The notes: generated by a model from the letters alone, not told the origin. A DNA stretch of 64,000 nucleotides from Microcaldota archaeon (GCA_021810105.1 JAJZJM010000004.1:1-64000); one strand, 5' to 3'. Positions 39,479 to 49,400 are shown, numbered from the stretch's first letter. Numbers and translations are program-made.

Positions 39479-40672
39479 ATGGTCATCTTGAAAAAGACAT
39501 ACAAATACAGGGCGTATCCTTCAAAGGAACAGAAAGCAAGATTGAATAGGCAGATGTATCTCTCGAAACAACTCTACAACCTTCTTCTTGAACAATCCCA
39601 AAAACACTTCAAGGAAACTGGAAAGACCTTCACGAAATACGACATGAATAAATGGATTACAAAACTCAAAAAGAAGAACCCAGAATTCAATGAACTATAT
39701 TCCCAAGTCTGCCAGAATGTCGCAGATAGAGTCTCAAAGGCATATAAGAACTTCTTCAGGAGGATAAAGGAAAGAAAACAGGGAAAGAAAGTCAAGGTAG
39801 GTTTCCCACGTTTCAAATCATACGTCTCTTCATTGACTTACCCACAGTCTGGTTTCAAACTCGAAAAGAAAAAGGTTTCCGTTTCAAAAATCGGCAGGAT
39901 AAACTTTGTCAACCACAGGGATATGGAAGGAAAGATAAAGACACTTGCGATAAAACAGACAAAATCGCAGGAATGGTATGTCACCTTCTCGGCTGAGAAG
40001 GATGATGTACCTCTATTCTCCAATAACAAACCACAAGTAGGGATGGACTTGGGACTAAAGGAATACGCAACTTTGTCTGATGGAACAAAAATCCCAAATC
40101 CGAGAATCTCGGATAAATCCATCTGCAAACTGAAAACAATCCAGAGAAGGCTCTCAAACAAGAAGAAAGGAGGCAAGAACAGGAGAAGGGCAAAGATAAA
40201 ACTTGCAAGGATATCGGAACATATTGCAAGGCAGAGGGACGACTTTCTTCACAAGACCTCATATCGTCTTGTAAATTCATACTCATTCATTGCATACGAG
40301 GAACTGAAGATTGCAAACATGGTAAAGAACCATAATCTTGCAAGACAGATAACGGATGCTTCTTGGGGCAACTTCACCCAATACCTCTGCTACAAGGCCG
40401 AAAGTGCTGGTTGCAGAGTTGTAGGTGTGAACCCAAGGAACACAACAAGGACATGCAGTAAATGTGGAAACATACAGGATATAGGATTGGGTGAAAGGAC
40501 ATATCTCTGCAAGAATTGCGGACTGAAGATTGACAGAGATTTGAATGCCTCAATAAATATCCTGACTACCGCAGGACTTGCGGGAAGTAACGCCTCTGGA
40601 GACGCTGTAAGACCTCAATTACAGAAGGCAGCCGTCAATGAATCAGGAACTATATTTGGTGGTTCAAGATGA
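39479..40672 (+). CDS. tnpB: TnpB RNA-guided nuclease, copy 3
   Basis: 397 residues with the same RuvC acids (GMDLGLKEYA, YEELKIANM, IDRDLNAS) and zinc ribbon CSKCG...CKNCG as copy 2, so it is predicted active. Between codons about 165 and 210 many silent and replacement changes against copy 2 are packed together while the rest is nearly identical, and a second patch of silent changes lies near 40420, which suggests gene conversion from a third copy. Confidence 0.93.
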   Translation: MVILKKTYKYRAYPSKEQKARLNRQMYLSKQLYNLLLEQSQKHFKETGKTFTKYDMNKWITKLKKKNPEFNELYSQVCQNVADRVSKAYKNFFRRIKERKQGKKVKVGFPRFKSYVSSLTYPQSGFKLEKKKVSVSKIGRINFVNHRDMEGKIKTLAIKQTKSQEWYVTFSAEKDDVPLFSNNKPQVGMDLGLKEYATLSDGTKIPNPRISDKSICKLKTIQRRLSNKKKGGKNRRRAKIKLARISEHIARQRDDFLHKTSYRLVNSYSFIAYEELKIANMVKNHNLARQITDASWGNFTQYLCYKAESAGCRVVGVNPRNTTRTCSKCGNIQDIGLGERTYLCKNCGLKIDRDLNASINILTTAGLAGSNASGDAVRPQLQKAAVNESGTIFGGSR

Positions 40673-40728
40673 CCAATCAAAAAACCGCCATTGGAAGCCC
40701 ACCACCTTCAGTGGTGGGAGGATGTCAC
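40589..40728 (+). ncRNA. omega RNA of tnpB copy 3
   Basis: Right-end region as in copies 1 and 2. The predicted guide is the downstream flank AAGGTATCTTATGAGG, which is thyX sequence. The 5' limit is approximate. Confidence 0.6.
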
Positions 40729-41461
40729 AAGGTATCTTATGAGGCACAGGCATACTACTCCTTTCGAGATGGTTGAGATAAAGCTCAGAGTCCGCTTACC
40801 AATATACGTAGCAAGACAGTGGGTTAGGCACAGGACTGCAAGCATAAACGAATACTCCGCAAGGTATTCTATAGTCCCGGATGAGTTCGAAGTCCCGAAC
40901 GAAAATGAGATAATGGGGCAGTCGGAAAGCAACAGGCAGGGGAGCGAAGGTGCACTCCCAAAAGAGACAACGGAATGGTTTAGAAAAGAAATATCCAATA
41001 TCTCTGAAAATTCTTACAATATATATTCTGAGGCATTGAGAAGAGGAGTCTCAAAAGAAACCGCAAGGATAGTTTTGCCTCTAAATACATATACGGAATG
41101 GTATTGGAAAACAAACCTCTGGAACATGTTTCATTTCCTTTCATTAAGGATGGATGCTCACGCGCAGAGGGAAATAAGAGCATATGCAAATACTATAGCA
41201 GAGCATATAGTTGCCAGGATAGCTCCTATATCGTATGAGGCGTTCACAGATTTTGTTTTGGGTTCGACCTCGTTTTCTAAGAAGGAAAAGTCTGCACTAT
41301 CATTTCTCATAAGGGGCAAAGGAGACCTGGAAAAAGCATGCGAATATGCAGGTCTTAAATTGAAAAAAATCGACGGAACAAATATGAAAACAGGAGAAGG
41401 CGTAGAGTTCGCAAAAAAGATTGAAGCAATAAAAGAAAAATGCGATACGACCTTCTCCTAA
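40729..41461 (+). pseudogene. thyX: thyX 3' fragment (catalytic part)
   Basis: From RYLMRHRHTTPFE on, the frame matches flavin-dependent thymidylate synthase: VARQWVRHRTASINEYSARYS is the ThyX signature (RHRxxSxNExSxRYS), then YTEWYWKTNLWNMFHFLSLR and the C-terminal extension. The region between PVL and RYLM, about 40 residues including the first helix and part of the FAD/dUMP pocket, is absent. A frame starting inside the element (ATG 40691) could still give a 256-residue product, but without that segment activity is doubtful. Confidence 0.85.
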
Positions 41462-41514
41462 GCAAATCTGCCTTTTGCAAAAGCTCCGCTTTTCGTCTTT
41501 TATCAGCTAAGGAG

Positions 41515-41808
41515 TTATCTCATTGCAAGGTCTGATACTTCTGCACTAGCTCCGCTCTCGTTCTGGGGTTTTGACTGCCCTGTACCTGAAACAAGAACAA
41601 CGTCTCCTATGTTCTTTACATTTTTGAACAGGACGCTTTTTTGCTGGAGTATCTTTCTTACTTCTGCCTTGTCTGAGTTCTTCCATTCCTGCATAAGCAG
41701 TCTGCTTACTTCTCCTCTCTCAAGGTCGACTATTGCATCCCTGACCTCTCCGAGATACTGCCCTCCATCGCTGTAGATGTCCATGCTGTATATTTCACTT
41801 ATTTTCAA
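41515..41808 (-). CDS. PRC-barrel domain protein
   Basis: 97 residues: IYSMDIYSDGGQYLGEVRDAIVDLERGEVSRLLM is the PRC-barrel motif (a small beta-barrel in RNA-maturation and photosynthesis proteins), followed by VLFKNVKNIGDVVLV and a polar tail. Archaeal stand-alone PRC-barrel proteins are common and poorly understood; a role with RNA or membranes is possible. It is divergent from tfb. Confidence 0.85.
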   Translation of the reverse strand: MKISEIYSMDIYSDGGQYLGEVRDAIVDLERGEVSRLLMQEWKNSDKAEVRKILQQKSVLFKNVKNIGDVVLVSGTGQSKPQNESGASAEVSDLAMR

Positions 41809-41876
41809 CCAATCACCTGAGTATGAGTGTTATAATAAGCTTAAATATTTTGTGCATGGAGCATGTGACTGGAAGT

Positions 41877-41892
41877 TTTCGGTTAACCGAAA
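41877..41892. promoter_or_regulatory. Perfect 16-bp palindrome upstream of tfb
   Basis: TTTCGGTTAACCGAAA, perfectly symmetric, lies in the divergent region between the PRC-barrel gene and tfb. TATA-like GGTTTAAATATC (about 41960) and GGATTTAAAAATC (about 42002) follow toward tfb. A dimeric regulator site is likely from symmetry; the binder is unknown. The 16-bp length with no spacer is unlikely by chance in this small space. Confidence 0.45.
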
Positions 41893-42064
41893 GATGTGAG
41901 CATTTGTAAAATGGCTGAAAGTGCGGTTTTGGGGGTCTACGACGAATCTCTTATAGAAAGGTTTAAATATCTTTTTATCCACAATATTATTGCTAGTTTT
42001 AGAAGGATTTAAAAATCTTTATGCTATTCGAAAGAGTGGCAATAGCGCTCAAAAAGTGATTTTA

Positions 42065-43171
42065 ATGTCAAATACCAAGAAAACAACGAAATCAAAGCAG
42101 CCTAACGAAGAGGGTGTGAAGAGAATAGTAGTCAGCGATAATAGATTAAGCATTGAGGATTCATCTGCAAAAAGAAGGAGGGGCAGGCCAAGGGGAAGCG
42201 TAAGGGAAGCGCTATACGGAACAAACGAGATGGTAAGCCAGTCTTCCGCACAGCAGGACTTCCTTGAAAAGAGGAGATGCCCAAGCTGCGGATCCGCAGA
42301 TATAATCTCCGACAGCGAACGTGGAGAAAGAGTCTGCAACAATTGCGGTTTAGTGATAGAAGAGAATGCAACCGACTCTGGCCCGGAATGGAGGGCATTT
42401 GACTCTGACCAGAGGAATTCAAGGTCCAGGACGGGTGCTCCTATAAAGTATACAAAGCCAAACAGGGGTCTTGTAACCGAAATAGACCTGTACAATAAGG
42501 ATATAAGAGGAGTTAGAATACCCTCAAAGAGGCAGGCGCAGCTTTACAGAATGAGGAAATGGCACAAGCGCGCAAGCATATCGAACTCTAGCGAGAGGAA
42601 TTACCTTATAGCATTGCCTGAACTCACAAGAGTGTCGAGCTATCTGGGTCTTCCGGAGAACATAAGGGAGAACGCAGCTTTGCTTTACAGGAAATGCGTA
42701 CAGAGCAACATGATAAGAGGAAGGCCTATAGAAACTGTAGTCCAGGCTGTTATATATGCAGCCTGCAGAAGTGCCGGAATGCCAAGGACTCTTGACGAGA
42801 TATCCAGCATATCAGGATTGCCTAAGAAAGAGATAGGAAGGGCATACAGAGTGATATCGCACGAGCTAGGCCTGAAAATCCCTCTTACAGATCCGATAAG
42901 CTACGTACCAAGATACATAAATTCATTAAAGCTTAGCGGCGAGGCACAGGAAAAGTCTGTTGAGCTGCTGAAGCATGCCATGAAGAAAGGGCTTGTTTCC
43001 GGAAGGAGCCCTACCGGCGTAAGCGCAGCTGCAGTTTACATAGCAGGCGCGCTCTGCGGCGAAAGGCGCACCCAGAAGGAGGTTGCAGACGTAGCAGGAG
43101 TAACAGAGGTAACCATTAGGAACAGGTACAGGGAGCTGAAGGAGCAGTTGAACATAGATGTAAATCTCTGA
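42065..43171 (+). CDS. tfb: Transcription initiation factor TFB
   Basis: TFIIB homologue that bridges TBP-promoter and RNA polymerase. 368 residues from ATG 42065. Zinc ribbon CPSCG...CNNCG (about 78-98), B-finger/reader region EWRAFDSDQRNSRSRTGAP, and two cyclin folds (LPELTRVSSYLGLPENIREN and the SPTGVSAAAVYIAGAL repeat). Before the ribbon is an unusual 70-residue extension with RRRGRPRGSVRE, an AT-hook. Upstream in-frame codons (to 41990) overlap promoter elements and are left out. Confidence 0.95.
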   Translation: MSNTKKTTKSKQPNEEGVKRIVVSDNRLSIEDSSAKRRRGRPRGSVREALYGTNEMVSQSSAQQDFLEKRRCPSCGSADIISDSERGERVCNNCGLVIEENATDSGPEWRAFDSDQRNSRSRTGAPIKYTKPNRGLVTEIDLYNKDIRGVRIPSKRQAQLYRMRKWHKRASISNSSERNYLIALPELTRVSSYLGLPENIRENAALLYRKCVQSNMIRGRPIETVVQAVIYAACRSAGMPRTLDEISSISGLPKKEIGRAYRVISHELGLKIPLTDPISYVPRYINSLKLSGEAQEKSVELLKHAMKKGLVSGRSPTGVSAAAVYIAGALCGERRTQKEVADVAGVTEVTIRNRYRELKEQLNIDVNL

Positions 43172-43374
43172 TTTAGCCCAGCCGGTTGCCATGCGTGGAA
43201 GCTTAGCCTAGGATTAGCTCTGCCAACTCAATTAAAGCAAGCTTTTCGGATGGGTTAGACATCTGTCAAATTTTTTTAAACCTGCAGAGCAAGCTTAAAA
43301 GCTAATCGGTTCAATGTTTATATGAGCATGGGCGACAAGTCAACCAGGCTCTGAGAAAAAACAGGGTTGGGAAA

Positions 43375-43620
43375 ATGAATGGGATAGATGGAGGCGTAGA
43401 GGAAGGAGTAGAGTACGACATGCGGGTAAATGCAAAAGGTGCACGCGGCGAGGGAATAGGCAGAATCGGCAGCTTTGTTGTTTTTGTCAACAACGCAAAG
43501 ACAAGGATAGGCAATAGCTACAAAGTAAAAGTTACAAAAGTGCACAGGACATTTGCATACGCAGATGTTGCGAACCCAAGAAGGGATTTTGTAGGGAACG
43601 GAAGCATGATTGAGTTCTGA
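43375..43620 (+). CDS. TRAM-domain protein
   Basis: 81 residues; the TRAM fold is seen in VEYDMRVNAKGARGEGIGRIGSFVVFVNNA, then GNSYKVKVTKVHRTFAYADV. Small archaeal TRAM proteins bind RNA and act as cold-shock-like chaperones. A purine-rich GGGTTGGGAAA precedes the ATG. It sits before the proteasome/aCPSF1 operon with its own promoter. The 43172-43374 gap shows no other gene. Confidence 0.9.
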   Translation: MNGIDGGVEEGVEYDMRVNAKGARGEGIGRIGSFVVFVNNAKTRIGNSYKVKVTKVHRTFAYADVANPRRDFVGNGSMIEF

Positions 43621-43738
43621 TCCGAGCCAGCAAACCCTTTTATACTTAATGGTATTAATCTATCTAGGCGAATTATCAAGGCACTCGGCTTTTTAGATAC
43701 GCTAAGGCTTATCATGTGCCGTGCCTGGGGTTTATTGC

Positions 43739-44374
43739 ATGGAACCAAAAATAGAAAAATATATGAAAGGTACTACGACTATAGGCATGATCTGCTCTGA
43801 TGGAGTAGTGCTGGGAGTCGACTCTAGGGCTACTGCAGGCAACTTCATTGCAAGCACAGAAGCGAGAAAAGTCTTCAAGATAGATTCTAATATAGGGATG
43901 ACTATTGCAGGCGGGGTAGGCGATGCCCAGGAGCTTGTAAGGATACTAAAAGCGCAGAACGAGATATACAAGATGAATGAAGGCAGGTCTCTTACTCCAA
44001 AGTCAGCGTCATCATTGCTCTCAATAATAATGCAGCAGAACAAAATGATGCCGTATATGGCATGGGTCATGGTTGGAGGGCTTGACGGAAATACCCCTCT
44101 GCTTTACTCTATAGATGCTTTTGGAGGTTCGATAGAAGAGAGCAAATTCACTTCCGTAGGAAGTGGATCAGACACGGCATTGGGATACATAGAAGACGCA
44201 TACAAGAAGGGAATAACAACAAAAGAGGCCGTAAAGATAGCAGCTAAGGCGCTCTCTATAGCGATGAGGAGGGATTCCGCAACCGGAGATAATATCCTTG
44301 TGGCAACAATAACCAAGGCGGGCTACCTGGAATACTCAGGCAAGGATCTTGAGAAATTCATTTCGTCTAAATAA
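43739..44374 (+). CDS. psmB: Proteasome beta subunit
   Basis: Catalytic subunit of the 20S proteasome. Propeptide MEPKIEKYMKG is cut before Thr12, the nucleophile in GTTTIGM; the partner residues are Asp in GVDSRATAG and Lys in EARKVFKI. SVGSGSDTALGYIED and RDSATGDNI complete the fold. 211 residues. ATG 43739 is chosen so that the propeptide has the usual length; the longer frame begins at 43721. It is followed 55 nt later by aCPSF1, a common archaeal pairing. Confidence 0.95.
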   Translation: MEPKIEKYMKGTTTIGMICSDGVVLGVDSRATAGNFIASTEARKVFKIDSNIGMTIAGGVGDAQELVRILKAQNEIYKMNEGRSLTPKSASSLLSIIMQQNKMMPYMAWVMVGGLDGNTPLLYSIDAFGGSIEESKFTSVGSGSDTALGYIEDAYKKGITTKEAVKIAAKALSIAMRRDSATGDNILVATITKAGYLEYSGKDLEKFISSK

Positions 44375-44429
44375 TGTGTCAGTATCTGTAAAGATGCGAA
44401 ATTGGGAATAGCGACAGACCAACCCATCA

Positions 44430-46394
44430 GTGATTTTTTTGGAAAATGAAAGCAATACGGCTAATGCAAAAGAGCATATGGATGAACTTTTTGGAAAGAT
44501 AGAGGATATGCTGCCCAAGGAGGCCGGGTTTGTAAAGGCAGAATTCGAAGGCCCAGATATCGTCATATATGTAAAGAATATAAAGATGGTTTATTCTGAC
44601 GATACTGTGATTAGGGGCATAGCCTCTTCAATAAAGAAAAAGCTCGTCATAAGGAGCGATGAGAGCTCCCTCATGGCCCCTGAGAAAGCAAAGCCAATAA
44701 TAGAAGGAATAATTCCGCCAGAAGCCGTAGTCGCCGGAATGAGGTTCATGCCTCGCTTCTCCGAGATTTACATAGAGGCCATGAAGCCTGGCCTGGTGAT
44801 AGGAAAAGGCGGCATGACTTTAAAGAGAATCGCAATGGAAACGGGCTGGACTCCAAAAGTGCTTAGGACTCCGACAATGAGCAGCGAGGTAATCTCCGGA
44901 GTGCGCCAGCTTATGTTTAACGAGGAAGATTTCAGGAAGAAATTCCTCGGAAAGGTGGGCAAAGACATCAATAAGGTTTTGGTAAAAAGCGATTGGCTGA
45001 AGACTACGGCATTGGGAGGCTACAGGGAGGTCGGAAGAAGCAGCCTTCTTATAGAAACAAGGGGGTCAAAAATAATAATCGACTGCGGAATAAGCCCTGA
45101 GCCTGCCGCAAGGGGCGCTGACGCAAACAGCGGCGCAGAAAACAAGGCATTTCCATATCTTGACAGCGCAAACATATCAATAAACGAGCTTGACGCGGTA
45201 ATAATAACGCACGCCCACATGGACCATATGGGTTTTATTCCGTATCTATTCAAATACGGATATGAGGGCCCGGTATACTGCACGCCGCCAACAAGGGATC
45301 TTGCCGCATTGCTTCTAAAAGACTATGTAAAGCTAATCCAAAGAGGAGGCGGCACGCCGCTTTACGACGAGAAAGACGTTAGGAAGACCCTTATGCACAT
45401 GATAACAAGAGAATACGGCGAAGTAACAAATATTACCGACGAAATAAAACTAACATATCATAACGCAGGCCATATACTCGGAAGCGGGACCGTGCATCTG
45501 CATGTTGGAGAAGGAATGTACAACATTGTGCACACCGGCGACATGAAATACGGATTTACAAGGCTGCTAGATCCTGCAGCTGTAAAATACCCCCGGATAG
45601 ATTCCCTTTTCATAGAAAGTACCTACGGAGGCAGCAACGATAACAACTTAAACAGGAGGGATGCCGAAGCGCAGCTTATGAATATAATAAAAAGGACGAC
45701 AAGCAATAACGGCAAGGTGCTGATACCTGTATTTTCTGTAGGCAGAAGCCAGGAGATGCAACTCGTGCTTGAGAGCAACATGACATCTGAAGGCCCGTAC
45801 AAGAGCGATGCTCCGGTATTGCTGGATGGCATGATACTAGAGGCGAGCGCAATACATACCGCATATCCGGAGTACCTGAAAGAGGGCATAAAGAACAGAA
45901 TACTCAATAACAGGTCCCCATTCGAGAGCGAGATATTCGAGGTAATAAAGGGCGAAAGAGAAGAGACCGCTGACAAAGGACCTGCTGTAATACTAGCGAG
46001 CGGAGGCATGATGAACGGAGGGGCTAGCGTAGAGCATTTCAGAATGCTTGCGGAGGACCCGAGGAATGCCATAGTCTTTGTAGGCTTCAACAGTGCAAAC
46101 TCTCTCGGAAGAAGGCTTCAAAACGGGCTCAAAGAGGTTGTTCTTCCTGATGAAGATGGAAAGCTTACTCCTATAAAAGTGCAGATGTCTGTCCATACAG
46201 TGGACGGGTTTTCTGGCCATAGCGACAGAAGGCAGCTTATCAATTTTGTCGAGAACCTCAGGCCAAAGCCCAAGAACATATTCACCATGCATGGAGAGGA
46301 GTCAAAATGCGAGGATCTTGCCAGGTCCCTATCAAGGATAATGCATGTAGATGCAAGGGCACCCATGAATCTAGACACTGTAAGGCTGAAATGA
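44430..46394 (+). CDS. aCPSF1 (FttA), KH-domain beta-CASP ribonuclease
   Basis: Endonuclease that terminates archaeal transcription by cutting U-rich 3' ends. Two N-terminal KH domains (MPRFSEIYIEAMKPGLVIGKGG), metallo-beta-lactamase motif HAHMDHMG (about 263), the beta-CASP insertion (about 390-560) with SVGRSQEMQLVL, ASGGMMNGGASVEHF, and motif VHTVDGFSGHSDRRQL. 654 residues, GTG start at 44430. The catalytic His/Asp set is complete. Confidence 0.95.
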   Translation: MIFLENESNTANAKEHMDELFGKIEDMLPKEAGFVKAEFEGPDIVIYVKNIKMVYSDDTVIRGIASSIKKKLVIRSDESSLMAPEKAKPIIEGIIPPEAVVAGMRFMPRFSEIYIEAMKPGLVIGKGGMTLKRIAMETGWTPKVLRTPTMSSEVISGVRQLMFNEEDFRKKFLGKVGKDINKVLVKSDWLKTTALGGYREVGRSSLLIETRGSKIIIDCGISPEPAARGADANSGAENKAFPYLDSANISINELDAVIITHAHMDHMGFIPYLFKYGYEGPVYCTPPTRDLAALLLKDYVKLIQRGGGTPLYDEKDVRKTLMHMITREYGEVTNITDEIKLTYHNAGHILGSGTVHLHVGEGMYNIVHTGDMKYGFTRLLDPAAVKYPRIDSLFIESTYGGSNDNNLNRRDAEAQLMNIIKRTTSNNGKVLIPVFSVGRSQEMQLVLESNMTSEGPYKSDAPVLLDGMILEASAIHTAYPEYLKEGIKNRILNNRSPFESEIFEVIKGEREETADKGPAVILASGGMMNGGASVEHFRMLAEDPRNAIVFVGFNSANSLGRRLQNGLKEVVLPDEDGKLTPIKVQMSVHTVDGFSGHSDRRQLINFVENLRPKPKNIFTMHGEESKCEDLARSLSRIMHVDARAPMNLDTVRLK

Positions 46395-46397
46395 GGC

Positions 46398-47513
46398 TCA
46401 GAATATTCCGAATTTTCTTTTTTTGGCTGGGTCAAGGTTTGCAAATTTTTCCAAGAGGTCTCTCTGTTCCGGATTGATGTGCTTTGGAATATCTACTATT
46501 ATGTTAATTACCTCGTCTCCGGTTCCAGTTGAGTTAAAACGCGGCATTCCCTCTCCTTTTAGAGTTACAGTGCTTCCATTCTGCGTACCCTCCCCCAATT
46601 CAACTTCCTTCTCTCCGTTCAGGGTGGGGATTGGCACTCTGCCGCCAAGCGCTGCTATATAAAAAGGTACGTGCAGGTCAAGATGCAGGTTCGACCCGTC
46701 TCTTTTAAAGGTCTTGTCCTTTAGAACGTTAACGTCAACATAAAGATCCCCCTGCCTGCTCTTTCCGTAATCTCCCATGCCCCTGACCCTCAAGCGCGTT
46801 CCAGTATCGACTCCTTTCGGTATGGTGACTTTTATCCTGTTTTCTGTCTGCATCTTTCCAGTTCCATTGCAAGACCTGCATACAGCCGAAGGTATCTTCC
46901 CTTCCCCTCCGCATTTCGGGCAAGTGCTTATCGATTGCATTATTCCAAACGGACTTCTCATTGTCGTAGCTACCTGTCCTCTTCCATTGCACTTCTCGCA
47001 GGTTACTATCTTGCTTCCGGGTTTTGCTCCGCTTCCTCCACAAGTCTCGCATCTTATTACATGCCTTACGTATATATCCTTATCAACCCCCTTCGACGCA
47101 TCAAGAAGGGAGATGTCCACCTTGGCGAGTATGTCGCTTCCAACATCCCCTTCATTCCCTCTCTGATTGAAGCCGAACATGTTGTTGAGGATATCGTTCC
47201 CGCCGAACGATCCAAATCCGAAGTCTATCCCCATTGTCTTAAGCACATCCTCTATGTTGAAATTCCTGAAGATATCCTCCTGGGTGAACCTCTGGTTGAA
47301 GCCTTCAGGGCCGTAAGAGTCATACTGCTTTCTTTTCTGCTCGTCGCCCAGAACAGCATATGCCTCGTTTACCTTTTTGAATTTTTCTTCTGCTGCCTTG
47401 CTCTTGTTTCTGTCAGGGTGGAATTTTAGAGCAAGCTCTCTATAAGCCTTCTTTATGTCCTCTTGGCTCGCCTCTTTTGGCACCCCCAGTACTTCGTAAT
47501 AGTCTTCCGGCAT
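46398..47513 (-). CDS. dnaJ: DnaJ chaperone (Hsp40)
   Basis: Co-chaperone of DnaK. J domain [20 protein letters not shown] with HPD (about 34-36), a short Gly/Phe region ([10 protein letters not shown]), four zinc repeats [32 protein letters not shown], and the C-terminal substrate domains. 371 residues, type I. It is third in the grpE-dnaK-dnaJ operon, starting 29 nt after dnaK. Confidence 0.96.
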   Translation of the reverse strand: MPEDYYEVLGVPKEASQEDIKKAYRELALKFHPDRNKSKAAEEKFKKVNEAYAVLGDEQKRKQYDSYGPEGFNQRFTQEDIFRNFNIEDVLKTMGIDFGFGSFGGNDILNNMFGFNQRGNEGDVGSDILAKVDISLLDASKGVDKDIYVRHVIRCETCGGSGAKPGSKIVTCEKCNGRGQVATTMRSPFGIMQSISTCPKCGGEGKIPSAVCRSCNGTGKMQTENRIKVTIPKGVDTGTRLRVRGMGDYGKSRQGDLYVDVNVLKDKTFKRDGSNLHLDLHVPFYIAALGGRVPIPTLNGEKEVELGEGTQNGSTVTLKGEGMPRFNSTGTGDEVINIIVDIPKHINPEQRDLLEKFANLDPAKKRKFGIF

Positions 47514-47542
47514 TGGTTCATCGATCTAATTTATATCCAAAA

Positions 47543-49372
47543 TCACTTCTCTACCTTGTAATCTGCGTCGGTTGGGCCCGCTCCTGCATCTTCCCCTCCC
47601 TGCTGGTTATCTCCAGTAGCCGATCCGGAATCTTTGTACATGCTAGAGCCGATCTCCTGCAATGCCTTGGAAAGCTCCTCGGATTTTCTTTTTATCTCTG
47701 ATATGTCCTCACCTTTCAGGGCATTCTTAAGCTCCTCTTTAGCATCGTTTACCTTTTCGTAAACCTCCTTGGGTATCTTATCTTTATACTCCTCCATGGT
47801 CTTCTCTGTACTGTATACCAAAGCTTCGCCGGAGTTCTTCGTCTCAACCTGCTCCTTGAGGCGAGAATCCTGCTCCTCGAACTTCTGGGCGTCTTTTATC
47901 TTGTTCTCTATGTCCTCGCTGCTCATTTTGTTCGGCGCTACTATATCCATGCCCTGGGCTTTGCCGGTTGCCTTATCCTTTGCCGTTACATGCAGTATTC
48001 CGTTCGCATCTATGTCGAAAGTTACCTCTACCTGCGGCACCCCTCTTCTTGCTGGAGGTATCCCGGTAAGGGTAAACCTTCCAAGCTGCACGTTATCCTT
48101 AGCCATGGCGCGCTCTCCTTGGACTACTATTATGTCAACGCTTGTCTGGCTGTCTTCAGCTGTGGAAAATATTTGCGATTTCTTTATAGGTATGGTGGTG
48201 TTTCTCTCTATTATCTTTGTGGCTATGCCTCCAAGGGTCTCTATGCTGAGTGACAACGGCGTTACGTCAAGCAGGACTATGTCTTTCACCTCGCCTGTCA
48301 TTACTCCCGCCTGTACTGCTGCACCCAGAGCCACAGCTTCCATAGGGTCTACTCCCCTCTCTATTTTTTTACCAAGAAGCTGCTCTACGTACCTCTGGAC
48401 TATCGGCATTCTTGTAGGGCCTCCTATCAGTATTATCTTGTCAAGATTGCTTGGCTCCAATTTTGCATCCTTCATCGCCTGCATTACTGACTTTGCAGAT
48501 CTTTCTATTATGGGTACGACAAGGGACTCCAGTTTTGCCCTTGTAAAAGTATACGTGAAATTTATAGGATTGCCTTTTTGGTCCTTTGACAGGAAGGGAA
48601 GGTTTATCTCTGTGTTTAGCACAGTGGAAAGCTCTATCTTCGCACGCTCTCCGCTCTCCCTTAATCTCTGCATGGCCTGGTGGTCTTTTGTTATATCTAT
48701 TCCAAATTGGGTTTTTATCTCGTTGGACAGCATATCGACTATCGAATTATCCATGTCAGTGCCTCCTAGCTGCGTATCTCCGCTTGTAGAGAGGACTTCG
48801 AAGACACCCTTCCCGAATTCCATTATGGTTACGTCAAGGGTTCCTCCTCCTAAGTCATATACCATTATCTTCATGTCCTTTCCTCCTTTGTCCACGCCGT
48901 ACGCGAGAGCTGCCGCTGTAGGTTCGTTTACAAGCCTTACAACCTCCATGCCAGCAATCTGTCCTGCGTCTTTTGTGGCCTGCCTTTGATTGTCATTGAA
49001 ATAAGCAGGCACTGTTATTACCGCTTTTGTAACTTCTTCTCCAAGGAATGCCTCTGCATCTTTCTTTATTTTCTGGAGAAGCATTGCTGATAGCTCCTGC
49101 GGGCTGTACTCTTTGCCGAATATTTTGTATTTATATCCAGTTCCCATCTTTCTCTTGAATGCGCTTACTGTTCCATCAGGATTTGCAACCGCCTGCCTTC
49201 TTGCCGGTTCTCCGACCAGCCTCTGTCCATCCTTAGTTATGGCTACATAGCTAGGAAACGCTTTTCCGTATAGGGTCGTTCCCTCGCTGCTTGGTATTAT
49301 TACTGGCCTGCCTCCTTCAAGTACGGCTGCGGCAGAATTCGAAGTTCCTAAGTCTATTCCTATTATTTTCAT
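47543..49372 (-). CDS. dnaK: DnaK chaperone (Hsp70)
   Basis: 609 residues: phosphate loop [61 protein letters not shown], linker [13 protein letters not shown], and substrate domain [20 protein letters not shown]. The Gly-rich acidic tail is short. The gene is bacterial in type, as in other archaea that have it, implying ancient transfer. ATG follows GGTGAAAAC. It lies between grpE and dnaJ. Confidence 0.97.
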   Translation of the reverse strand: MKIIGIDLGTSNSAAAVLEGGRPVIIPSSEGTTLYGKAFPSYVAITKDGQRLVGEPARRQAVANPDGTVSAFKRKMGTGYKYKIFGKEYSPQELSAMLLQKIKKDAEAFLGEEVTKAVITVPAYFNDNQRQATKDAGQIAGMEVVRLVNEPTAAALAYGVDKGGKDMKIMVYDLGGGTLDVTIMEFGKGVFEVLSTSGDTQLGGTDMDNSIVDMLSNEIKTQFGIDITKDHQAMQRLRESGERAKIELSTVLNTEINLPFLSKDQKGNPINFTYTFTRAKLESLVVPIIERSAKSVMQAMKDAKLEPSNLDKIILIGGPTRMPIVQRYVEQLLGKKIERGVDPMEAVALGAAVQAGVMTGEVKDIVLLDVTPLSLSIETLGGIATKIIERNTTIPIKKSQIFSTAEDSQTSVDIIVVQGERAMAKDNVQLGRFTLTGIPPARRGVPQVEVTFDIDANGILHVTAKDKATGKAQGMDIVAPNKMSSEDIENKIKDAQKFEEQDSRLKEQVETKNSGEALVYSTEKTMEEYKDKIPKEVYEKVNDAKEELKNALKGEDISEIKRKSEELSKALQEIGSSMYKDSGSATGDNQQGGEDAGAGPTDADYKVEK

Positions 49373-49400
49373 GTTTTCACCAAATATGACTCAAATCAAT

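Larger units (their letters stand above)
39396..40728 (+). mobile_element. tnpB-only IS605-type element, copy 3 (1333 bp)
   Basis: Same ends and same length as copy 2: TTAT then AAATGTGAGCGGG with the CCCACGATT hairpin on the left, the GTGGTGGG hairpin and GTCAC on the right. It separates the two thyX parts. No tnpA. Joining the flanks does not restore thyX; about 40 codons are missing, so insertion was accompanied or followed by a deletion. Confidence 0.9.

Noticed and set aside
41911-42012. 33-codon frame MAESAVLGVYDESL upstream of tfb
   Set aside because: It runs through the TATA-like elements of tfb and has no ribosome site or similarity.
47769-48989. 406-codon plus-strand frame opposite dnaK
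   Set aside because: Antisense to dnaK; Ser-rich composition and no recognisable domain, as often seen opposite Hsp70 genes.
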